From the NCBI RefSeq assembly GCF_003597395.2, contig NC_133770.1:94383279-94447278 (forward strand): a stretch of 64,000 bases of DNA, written 5' to 3'. Below, piece after piece: positions 27,001 through 39,000 of this stretch. The notes below the pieces were generated by a model. The model did not search any database. It worked only from the letters and a program-made list of their open reading frames with translations, and was not told the DNA's origin. The stretch is from Chelonoidis abingdonii. Its lineage: Eukaryota; Chordata; Testudines; Testudinidae. The stretch's first letter is position 1; every line of letters begins with the position of its first letter. The position numbers and the translations under genes were made by a program.

Positions 27001-30000
27001 AGACTGAAGAAGTCTGGTGGCTTTATTTGATCCATTTCTGCCAAAATGTTAGTCTGTATGTGGCTCTAGCTAATAAAAGCATGACCTAAAGGAGCACTGG
27101 TAAGAAACTGATCTTTATTTCCTAATCCTTCGCATCCAACATGGGTCTGGGTTGGTGCCTTCATCACATGACAGGGCTAAGTATCCAGTGACAACAGAGG
27201 CAACTCAAAGACACAAACTTCATAGCAGTCTCCAGACACATTCTCCCCCCGAACGAAGCTTGCAGTACAGTCTCAATTAAACAAAAGTGGTATCTCTGCC
27301 ATCAAAGTAGGAGTTATGGATTTGTAGTGACCGCAGCACTTGCTGACTTCCGTATCTGGGACTTTTAAAACAGGCCACATGCAAGGTAGACAAAGTGCTA
27401 GAAGCCAAAGGGGCAGAACTGTTAATGCAGTTTTAACAGTATATTTTGGGAAGCACTTGTTTTCTTTTTCCTTTTGAGGAACAATGCATAATACAAGGGC
27501 TTTTTTTAAAAAAAAACAACAGTACCATAGATCACATTTCCCAGAGGCCCAGCTCATCACTTTCAATAGGACTGAATGGCATGATAAGAAGGACACTTTG
27601 AATTCTGCAGCTTAAGAAAAATGGAAGCCATAAAAATGACCACTTCAAGAAGCAGCATCAGAGAGAGGAATAGATCAGGCTCAACTGGAGCAGCTGTCAA
27701 GGCTCAAAACAGCTCTGTCTTTCATGAGGTTTATAAGTATTTTTAAAGGAGGTGGAGGAGACTTATTATATGCAACAAGATAACGTTAAAATGCACAGCT
27801 TCTCAGGAGTTGAAAGGACGCTTTTTCCTACAAACTCTCTCTTCCCTTTATCTTATCTGCATGGAAAGTAAACAGAAAGTCCCCATTACCTCTCGATATC
27901 AGTGAGTCTCGAAGAGTCCCGGAATCCTTTAGCGAAAGGGTTGCTGTCAATTTTCAGCTTGGTTATCTGGAAACACAGAAAAGAGCAACACAACATGACT
28001 GTGGCACAAAGGTTTTGCAGTGTACAAAGTGTTAACCAATCCATCCTCGTGACCTTACAGCTACGTGTATCCACATTCCCCTTTCTTTTATGACTACTCT
28101 CTGGGCTGGATCGAGCAAATTTGGGGGCTTCTGTGAAGCCACTGAATTGGCACCATCAGCATCAAAGCTCAAGATTCGAAGTCTGATTCTTCTCTCATAC
28201 CAGGATAAACAAGGAGTCGCTCCACTGAAGTCAATGGAATTACACTGGTGTAAAACTGATGAAAGTGAGAGGATAAATCAGGCTTCCTTTCTGGCAGGGC
28301 CAGTTCATGGGTCCAAAAGGGTTGTGTGTGTTAACAGAGGGAGTTAGGGGAATAGTAGATTTAAACAGGAGCACGGGGAGCCTGTGAGGTGTCCCATTTG
28401 TGGCTATAGTAAAGAAGGAAATATTTTGATTCTACCAGAGTCTCATGCTATTGTCTCCAAAACAATCTCCATCAGCACAAAGCAGGTCATACATGAGCAG
28501 TAAACACCATATTAGCACTGCCTCCTACTTTTGGAGGGAGGGTCCCACAACCTGCTGGGCCTGCTGATTTTAAAGCATTGTCTCAAGCATCTCCGACAAT
28601 TTGACTTTACTACAATTGGTCCAAGCCGAGCCTAATAAACCACACACAGAGACACTGGCACTGTTTTGCACAGAGATGGGGGAAAATGTCACAGTTAAAA
28701 CCAGATCTGGAAGGGTTGAGTTAAAAGAGTGACCCTACTAAAACAATTACTGTCTTAAGAGATCGGACATCTTACAACCAAAAACTCTCTCCCCTTCTTC
28801 AAATTCAGCTACTGGCTTAAACAGTGACAGCCTCTCCTTTTCAAAAGGAATGTGCAAGAAAGCTTCCTTTGAGAACCCCAACCTTCCTGGCTTAATCCTC
28901 AGAGCTGCTGAATGTCTTCCACACCTCTCAGGATCGGACCCTGTATATGTATAGAACATAAACACCCCTATGGTCCTTACAGGCATTGTTAGACAAGACA
29001 GAGAAAACAGAAAATGCAAGGAACAGAAGATAATAGGGAAGCAACAGTGGGGAAAAGAGGTAGAATTTGTTGCCATCTAATGTGATTAAAACTTGTCTAG
29101 GAGCTCTTTAAATATGTATTGCTCTTATAGCAAAATGATGTTATGCAGGCAGATGCAGATGCTATTTTCTGCGAACAATGATTCATGAAAATCCATGTAT
29201 ATTTATATAGTCATGTAAAATATGGGTGTAAGAGTGTGGTAAGGGGTAGGAACAGGTTAAGGAGAGATGCTCTTTTGGCCAAGGTATCCCCAGCTCTTCA
29301 AGACTTTAAAGAAAAAACTGCAGTCATCCTGAGAAACCAATAGAGTTTCTTTGGCTTACCCCAGGGATGGATTTGCCTTCAGTATAACTATTTGAGTTAT
29401 ACTGTCCAGTAAATTTTGTCCCTCGTTGTCGAACTGCCTGCTGAGTCATTGTAAAGAATTCTTTGTGTACCATCTACCTAAAATTGCCATTGATGGTTTC
29501 AATTGGTTTTGTGATAAAACTGATCAAACCTGTAGTTTTGCTTTCAATAGGCTGATTTAGTGCTTAAAATTTGGAAGGATGCAACAAAATTCAGATTTGC
29601 AAATATACTTTGACCTGGTGGAATTAAAAGCTACTGGAAGTAAGGATTTGAAGCCTGATCCTGGGCAATGTTGAGCATCTCTCACAAAGCTGTGAGTGCC
29701 ATCAGCTCGAGTTGAAGCCAATGAGAGTCCAGGGCACACAGACTCTCCTATGTAAACAGAGATTAGCACCACTGCAGAATCATCATGAATTTCATCCTGG
29801 CCTCCATCGTAAAAGGCCTGTGGTATATTGGTCACCATTTTGCTTATAAAAATGGGCCTTGAAAGTTCAGAAATTAAAGCAAGCAATTCCAACTCCCTGA
29901 ATGTTCACATGCTTTCACAGAGCAAGGATATTTTAGTGCTGGGTGACTCATCTAAAACCAGAGAAGATTATAGCCAAATCTGACTCTCCATTCTGAGAGA

Positions 30001-33000
30001 CCACTCTTCTGGGCAGGAAGTCAGAAGAATGGGAGGGAAGGCTTATGAAAACTAGGGGAAGCAAAGGAGGACTGATTTTTTTTTCAGGTTGCTATCTACA
30101 TTATACAAATGCAAGGTGTGGTCTAGTCAGGGGTGGCTCTAGTATTTTGCCCCCCAAGCATGGCAGGCAGGCTACCTTCAGCGGCTTGCCTGCGGGAGGT
30201 CCCCGGTCCCGTGGATTTAGTGGCACGCCTGTGGGAGGTCCGCCGAAGCTGCAGGACCAGCAGACCCTCCGCAGGTAAGCCGCCGAAGACAACCTGCCTG
30301 CTGCCCTCATGGCGACCAGCACAGCGCCCCCCGTGGCTTGCCACCCCAAGCACACACTTGGCGTGCTGGTGCCTGGAGCCGCCGCTGAGTCTAGTGGTCT
30401 GACTACAGCAAGTCTGGGAACTAGGAACACAAATATATAGGCAGCCTAGTCTAGTAGATGCACCGAACTGCAGTCAGGAGACCTGAGGTGAAATCCTGGC
30501 TCCATTGATGGCAATGGCAAAAGTCCCATTGATGTCAGCATGGTCTGGATTTCGCCTTCTGTCACTGACCTGGTGTGTGACCTTGAGCAAGTCACTTCAC
30601 CTCTCTGTGCTGTTGTTTCCTTTCTTACTCCTTGCCTTGTCTATTTAGAGTTCAAGCTTTTGGGGGCTGGGGCTGACTATGTGTATTTATGAGGACAAAG
30701 AGTTACAGTGTGTTAGTATGGGTTATTTAAGCACAATGGGGCCCCAATCTCAGTTGGGGCCATTAGGCATTCCCATAATGCAAATAAATTATAATAACTA
30801 GCGCTGATTGGGAATGTGCTGATGAAACCTTTTTTCCCCCTTTGGAAATTGCTGATTTTTAAAACCGAAACCGTGCATAGAAAAGGGTTGATCTCGATAA
30901 AATCTCCCAATTCAAAACAGGTTTGTAATAAAGTTCAAATTTGTCAAAATGTCTTGTTTTGACATTTCTGAGATGAAAAGTTTCATAATTGAGTTCAAAG
31001 CTACTTTTTGTTTGGACATTTTAGAGGGAAGGTCATATTTTTTTTAAAAGGTCAAAATCAAAATAAAATGTTTTAATTAACCCAAACCAGGCTCATGAAC
31101 ATTTTTGAGATTTAGATTTTTCATCCCGATTTGGGACAGGACCCTTCCTTAAACGCTAGTTCTTACACTGACACATGGTGTAGGTTTGGGAAAATCATGT
31201 CAACCAGAGGAACAACATCCTCAGGATCACGGTGGCTTCTCCAAGATTGGATGTTTTTCTAAAAGATTTGCTCAAGGAAGTTCTATGGCCTGTGTTCTAC
31301 AGAAGGGCAGATTGATCATCACAGTGGTCCCTTCTGGCTTTGGAATCTATGAATCCAGGAATCTTGAGGGAAATGTACTTAAACTTATTATCGTGCCAAT
31401 CAAATTGCCATTTCTCTAATACTAATGACTTGGTACAACATCCCCCGAGTGAAACTTGTCCTATCTACCCATTCCGCATGAGACTCACAACCATTTCTGA
31501 TCTCACAGACACAGAGACTGTCTCACAAACAATCAAAAAAACTTCTGCTAGACAGCATTTAAAAATGAAATTTGACCTACAATTCAACTCTGTAGCAGTG
31601 GTTTGACTGTTAAACAAATGGATGCCCTTTAAATCTTAAAATATGAGATAGTTTGTTGAAAGTGTAATGTATTTAGCTTTTATCTAATAACCTGCAGAAA
31701 TGCAATCAACCCCTCTTAAAACAGCAAGGAAAGAAATGGCAGAAATGAAAAAATGTTCCATTTTCATTAGTCATAAATAGAATGACAGCATCAATCTCTA
31801 GGGGTTCCAAAGATGTTCCATTGAGAAACTTTGCAGTATTCGTTGTATGTACTTAGGGAAGTTTTGTTTAAAAATGGCCATAATCTAAATGTCAGCAATA
31901 AGCACCAATCTATTGTACAGAAGTAAATTCCAGTTTTAAATTGGATTTTTAAAATTTGGCTGATTTCTACAGAAAGTCAACGGAACGCCCTTTTCTAAAC
32001 AAATTTCTTACTGGTGTACCATCAAGATTACTGCATGACTAATTTTTTTTTGCATTCAGTTATAAACCTGAGTTCATTGGATCATTGGTAGTTGGAACAG
32101 CCCCAAGGTGAACTGAAATGGTTAATTTGAAAAGTGCTAAAGAATAATGGACCACAGCTTTATACACATAGAAATAAACTAAAAGACTTGTTTCTATAAC
32201 CTTTACTCGTGAATAATCCTTATTGTTCTATAGATTTCTGTTGTTCTATGAATCCATTGACATTATTAGCAGGGGCGCTGGACCAATTTGTATAGCGGGG
32301 GTGCTGAGAGCCATTGAACCAAACTGTAAACCCTGGATATAGTGGAAACCACTTCAAGCCAGGGGGTGCTGCAGCACCTCCCACACCCCAAGTTACAGCA
32401 CCTATGGTTACTAGAACTATACATGTATATACGGCTTACTCTTGAATGGAAAGCGAGCAGGATCAGGCCCAAAGAGAGGAAAAAAGTGTTTGAGAGCTCT
32501 CCTACGTGAGAGAGACTTCTATGCTGAATTAAAACAGGGAATTTATTAGCACAGAGAACTTTAGACAAGTTAATGAGAGTTCTAAAAATGATCTAGCATC
32601 TCACTCACCAACTGATTCTGGTAGGCAGTGACTGCTGTAAAAACTGTCTCTGGAAAGATAAACGTCCTGAACTCTTCAGATTTCAGATTTAGCAAGGAGG
32701 CAGTGTGGTCTTTCTTCTTAATGATGTGCACCCTGGGCTGGTACTTGTGCATGGAATTCAAAATGATCTAAAGCAAAGAGTTACAAAAGGTTGTCCTGAG
32801 TTTAAGATTAAGACAAATTGAACAGAACATGACTGTAAAAAGACAGTGCACATTAAAGTTGCAGGACTACACTATGGCAGTGGAAATGTAGATATGTAGG
32901 GGCTGATTGTCAGAGGTGCTGAGCAGCCCTCACTTCTTTTGACTTCAGTGAGTGCTCAATTCTGATAACCAGGCCATTAGAGTGTAAATTTCAGAAAATG

Positions 33001-36000
33001 GCCTCCCTTTATGCGTGTGCAAAACTCCTGAGCACACTCTCTCCAAGAATCAACTCTCATTCATCCAGGAACTAGGTTTGACACGTGCACATTCTACCAC
33101 TTATGTGCAAGGGTGTCTGAAGTTATTAACTGCCTGTGCAGGTCTGAGTGTGCGCACAAGAGTAGGCAACTGCTAAGTTGTGAGCACACAAAATGATGCC
33201 AGGCTGTGGCCCCTTTGGAAAAATAAATGAGGTCTTTATGGTGCAATCCTGGCTTTTAACATAGCTTATCTTATATACTCAAATCTGACTGCTAAACTAA
33301 CAGAAATGAAAAAGCAGAGGAGGACCATGAGTAATGCATTGAAAGCAATATTCGTGGCAAATTTTGCCATTTTTCTTCATTAATATTTCCTTGTGGGAAA
33401 AAAAGCCATTCTTGTCTAACCCTCCAACTAACTGATGTCAGTGCCCACTGAAACCATAGGAAAGACTCCCATTTACTTCAGCTGGCACCGGACTGAGTTC
33501 CATTTGCCCAGCACTAATCACAAAACTAGAATATAAAAATGAAATGGTGAGTTAGGTTTGTACCATTTTTCGTTCTAGATAAAATCACAGTTTTGAGACT
33601 AAACTAGCAGTGGGATTGGGTAGTTCTGTTTCACAGGGCTGCAAGGAGGTCACAGAAAATTCTGTACATCATTTGGAATAGCTAATCTATATTCAAAGAC
33701 AAATGTTAACTGAAAGTCAACCGGAGAAATGCAGTCTTTCTTGATAACTCGGTAAATAATGCAGGTTACATATTGCATTACAGCTGTGCTCTTGTATCAG
33801 CTTTGTTACATCAGTAGATTCCTATTGTACCGTTTTCTTCTCCAGTTGGGCCAAGTACTGCTCTGACTTGTACTCTAATTTCAGAGGGGTTGCACATGTA
33901 CAACAGAGAGCAGAATTTAGTGCATTACAATCATCACGAGAATGAGACATCGTTTTAGTGCTCAGTGTAGTATGCAAACGTTGACCATTTCAATATTCTT
34001 CCTGACTCACCTTATTGGCTTGCACTCTATTTCTGCACTGATTTCAAGCTCCTTGCTCTCACCTTCAAGACACTGCACAATACATTACCCCATCTACTTC
34101 TCTGCCCTTCTCTCACCTCCCCTTCCATCCCCTATGCTGCTCCAAAGTTTTTCACCTCACTGCTCTTTTGTCTTCTTTGTCCACTCCCAACTGTGTGTCA
34201 CTCTTAGCCCTCCAGTAAGTGCACTTCAGTGCCCCTCTCTCTTCTTGCATACAAAACTTTCACGATCAACCTGGTTCATGAAGCATATCAGCCATAAAGA
34301 AACACTGTACTCTGTGCCCAGTTCAAAAGAGATGTGAATGATAGTGTAAGTCAGTAGTTCTCAAATGTATTTGATTGCATCCCCCCTCCTTTGGGCCTGT
34401 AGTTGTTTGCGCCACCCTCTCCCCCGCTGCCACCACCACACGAGTACATATACCTTAGGTGCACATGTGTACTACTATGTGTATGCCAGACACAGACAAG
34501 TCAACTCATGTATGTACTAGTTGAACAGTCAATGTGGCAAGGCTTGTAGATATTAGAGCTGGGGGCATACTGCAAATAAGTGTCCACTACTATTTATTCA
34601 CAATTATAGGTTGAGATTTTCAAAGTAGCTTCAGTGAGTTAGGCACCCATTGTCCATTGAAGAGAGTTAGTGTCTAACTCTCATAGGCTACTTTAATCAT
34701 TACAGCTGGGATTTTCACTGTTACGCCACGTTGACACCCTGTGTGTGCATTTTCTGTGAACACGCATGCAATCAACTTTTGTATCTAAAAACCTGAAATA
34801 TTAAGGCATTTTAAGGCCATTAAGACTCCCTTATGAGCCAACATGGCTTGTCAAATGCAATGAACATTTTAAAAGGCCAAATAAGAGAACCAGCCAGAGA
34901 AAAGGAGCTTTTTAAATCCAAAGGTGCCATTTCAGAAGGCTTAAAAATCAAACCTGCTAACTCTAAAATATCATTGCCATAATTCAAAGAGCCATCTGTT
35001 TCAAAGGCTTCATAGAATGAATTTGTTTCATAGGTCTATACCACAGATGGGCAAACTATGGCCCGTGGGCCACATCTGGCCAGCGGGATCATCCCGCCCA
35101 GCCCCAGAGCTCCTTGCCCAGGAGGCTAGCCCCCAGCCTCTCAATTCACTTGCTCCACCACCGGTGAAATATTTTGGGGGGTGGGGCTGTGAGCTCCCGG
35201 GGCAGCACAGCTGCAGAACCCGGCCTGACCTGGTCTCTGTGTTGTGTGGTGGCGGTGGCAGCAGTGTGGCCCAGCTCCAGTTAGGCAGCATGGCTGTAGT
35301 GCCACCAGCCACCAATGCTCCAGGCAGTGTGGTTAGAGGGTAGGGGTCAGGGAGCAGGGTGGATTAGATAGAGGGCAGGGGTGTTTGGGGTGGTGGTCAG
35401 GGGCGGGGCTATGGATGGTGGTCGAGGGGGTTGAATGGGGGCAGGGGTCCCGGGGGACAGTCAGGAAGGAGAGAGGGTTGGATGGGATGGCAGGGGGCAG
35501 TCAGGGGAATGGGTTCCAGGGGTAGTCAGGGGACAGGGAGAAGGGGTGGGGGCCAGGCCACCACCACCTCCCCTAACTGCCCCTCCATACAATTAACAAA
35601 ATCTGATGCGGCCCTCAGGCCAAAAAGTTTGCCCTCTCCTGGTCTATACAGTATCTGATGATGGTATTTACATATTGACAATTACTCTAATATGAAAGGA
35701 CACAAAAATTAAATGGAGAGTGTTCAAAAATAAATACATAAACCAATATCTTCCTCCCACAACATTTGGATCTGATACTACAGTCTTTGTGTGGCATCGG
35801 ATGTAAACAGGAGTATTGCATGCAACAGGAATGCATTGTCAGGTCCTTTGTCTTTGGTCAGATCTTCCTTTATGGGAATGCCATCATCTTGTGATACACT
35901 GGTGCCTAGAAGATTTAGGATCACACTCTAGTGGTTCTCTGCACAGATGAGTAAGTTTCTCTGCCTTGTTTCTCTGATTACCCACTTGTGCAGGGGGTAG

Positions 36001-39000
36001 CCATGATCCCAGTGGTTGTATTCCTTGATGCAAGATTTGAAGGAGTCCTAGTACTGGCCATGTTACTATACACTGCAAAAAAAGGGTATGTATGGGTGAG
36101 GGTGTGGACAGAATCATCCTGCTGCATGCTCTAGTTAACCAAATGAGGGGGAGAGCACAGACTGCACCTCCAAAAAGGAGGCAGAGGTACCATCTCCAGC
36201 ACCACCAGAGGCATTCTCACTCTCGTCAGGTAGCGTGGCTGCAGCCACGTCCACTACAGACCTTACAGCAGCACAGCTGTACTGCTGTAAAGTCTCCCAT
36301 GTAGCTTCTCTATGACAATGGGAGAGAGCTCTCCTGGTGGCATTATTAAACCACCTTCAACAAGCAGCAGTAGTGAAACTTCTGTCAGTCAGTGGGCTGG
36401 TCTACATTAGGGGGGGAAATCGATCTAAGATACGCAACTTCAGCTACATGAATAACGTAGGGGAAGTTGAAGTATCTTAGATCGAATTACTCATCATCCT
36501 CACAGAGCGGGATCGATGTCCGCGGCTCCCCATGTCAACTCCACTACCACTGTTCGCGTTGGTGGAGTTCCGGAGTCGACAGGAGCTTGTTCGGGGATCG
36601 ATATATCACGTCTAGGTGAGAAGTGATATATCAATCCCCGAGAAATCGATTGCTACCCGCTGATACGGCTGGTAGTGAAGACATAGCCAGTGGTGTGGGG
36701 TTTTTCTCACACACTTGACCGACAAAAGTTTTACCAACAAAAGTGCTAGTGGAGACAAAGCCGAATTCAGGGCACATCCACGCCCCTCCCAAACATGTTG
36801 CCGTTGCTTTGAAAGTCACAATCTGGCCCTTAATTTCACATGGTGAAGACATTAACAGCTCTTGCACATATTCTATCAGATTATTTGCTATATTAGTGTG
36901 TACTCTTTGTGCAGGATTGTCCCCTTGTCTGGTATTCACAGAAGTGGGTTTCACTATAAGGTGATCATTTGCAGCAATAGCTCAGGAAAGTGATTTTTTT
37001 TTTAATGAACTGCCTTGCATTTACAAAAAATATATTTGTTACAGCACATAGATTGTCAGATTTTAGATAGAGAGAGAGAGAGATCATTTAAGAAAATAAA
37101 TGCCTCACTCTTACAATGAATTCCACACATGGGCATTCCTTTAGCCTCCTGGAGCCTCACTGATGTCAGTGCTCTATGCTTGCACAACATTCAGCCCTAC
37201 AGATCTCATTGCAGGATCAAGACTTTAGGGCATGATCCTACACTCATTGAAGTAAATAGCAAAACAAAAACAAAAAAACAGCTTTGCTTCTAGAGATCTC
37301 TTATGGAACATGAGCAAAAAACAAAACAAAAACATGTTAGTCAGAAAATGGGGGGGTGGGGAGGATTAAAGAAAAATATACCTACAGCTCTTTAGAAAAG
37401 AATAGTGTGTTGGCATCCGTTCTCTTATTTTTTTGTTGTCAGGAGGTATTTCCCATGAAAATGCTTTGACTCAAGCCTGCTGTCCTTAAAACTCTCATTC
37501 ATATTGGAAATATTCCTACTGGACAATTCAGACAGCGACCTGCTTTATCAAACACTGTGCAAAAGCAGTAAATAACCCACTGTAGGAGAAGGGGATCTCC
37601 AGTGTCTGGTATCCCCATGCCTCAGTTTCCTTAGTCCATCGTTCACATGTCCCCTCCCAATGTTCCAAACCAGCTCTCCCTTCCTGGGATCTCACTTATT
37701 AACGCTAATTTACATAGTCTAATTCTTGTACAGGAAACCCTCCCATTCTGAGCCTACTCTTCAGGCTTGGGTTTCCTCAAGACTTCTTTCCACCAAGTTA
37801 GACAATTCACAAGGTCTTAAGCCTTCCCATGAAAAGACTCCCCAGCAGAGAGTCACTGCTGATCCTTCCATAACCAGGTCAGGCTCCCAGCCACCTGCTG
37901 TCAGCCACATGCTTTCACTTTTCCAGGCCCCTTAACTTAGGAGGAAAACCTGGCACAGGTCAGAGTTGGGACTTAATCCCCTTAAAGTCCCAGATTCACC
38001 CTGTGACGCTCTGTGTTTAATTTATGTAAAGGTTGAGTGTCTCTGTATCCAACACAATTGACTTTGGAGCAATTTTGTCTTTTTTAATGTTACATCCTTT
38101 GTTTCAATGTTGGATTAACCCTTCCTGGTGTGTCAGGACTACAGTACTGACACCAAGACCAATCCACTTTGGGTCACCAGGTAAAAGACATCCCCCTGTT
38201 GAACCTCTCCCATGTAGATTGCTTAGGGTACTGACACCAAATTCAGCAGAGAGGGATTTGCAAGTATACATGACAAGGCACTGGGTAGCATCTAAGAGAT
38301 CAGAGCACTATCCAGTGGGGCAAGTCAAAGCAAGTAGTTTGAGCATTGGCCTGCTAAACCCAGGGTTGTGAGTTCAGCCCTTGAGAGGGCCACTTAGGGA
38401 TTGGGGGCAAAATCAGTACTTGGTCCTGCTAGTGAAGGCAGGGAGCTGGACTCAATGACCTTTCAGGGTCCCTTCCAGCTCTATGAGATAGGTATATCTC
38501 CATATTAAAAGAGAGATGGAAGCATATTAGGCAAAACCATGTGTGTCCCTTTTCTCTTCTCTTTGACACTGAACATTTGCCCCTCATTTAAGTCTGGATT
38601 CTGCCCTCTGGTAGCAGTAGAAGCCGGATCAGAACACTATGACGATCTGGGCATTACTCCATCCATCCCGTTGATAAATTAATATATAAATGATAAATCA
38701 TGGAAACTAAAGGTAGTTCTTTTTTTTACTGGCTGTCTATGGCCTTAGACTGCAATGGGTAATGCCACACATTTCCGACACAAGGTAAATCTGACACTGA
38801 TGAAAGGTGTTGAATTCACAAGCCAGGGAGTCTGAAGTCATCTCATTATCTACAGAAGAGGGCAAACCAATGAGTACAAACTTTCCCGCAAGCCTCTGCC
38901 ATTGCACTGCCACTGACATGAAGGGACCACCTGTAAAGGTGAAAGGATAGGTCAGTCTGAAAGCCCATTTGCACTTTTGCCATTAGGATCAGAGTGCCAA

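Larger units (their letters stand above)
14193..27889 (-). other. TBX20: TBX20 intron 6
   Basis: The largest intron (13.7 kb). Apart from the listed repeats it holds mostly AT-rich unique sequence. The stretches 14230-15130, 15740-16480, 17230-18640, 19240-20550 and 23900-26700 show no exon, RNA gene or element I can name. A TBX20-like frame is absent, so no extra coding exon is suggested. Confidence 0.85.
27967..32608 (-). other. TBX20: TBX20 intron 5
   Basis: 4.6-kb phase-0 intron. It holds an hAT MITE at 30128, another at 32270, AT-rich repeat at about 30815-31150 and a MITE-like fold-back at about 28190-28285. The remainder shows nothing I can identify. Confidence 0.85.

Noticed and set aside
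33942..34337. 131-codon plus-strand frame
   Set aside because: The apparent protein is out of frame with the underlying decayed LINE segment, which reads FKLLALTFK in another frame.
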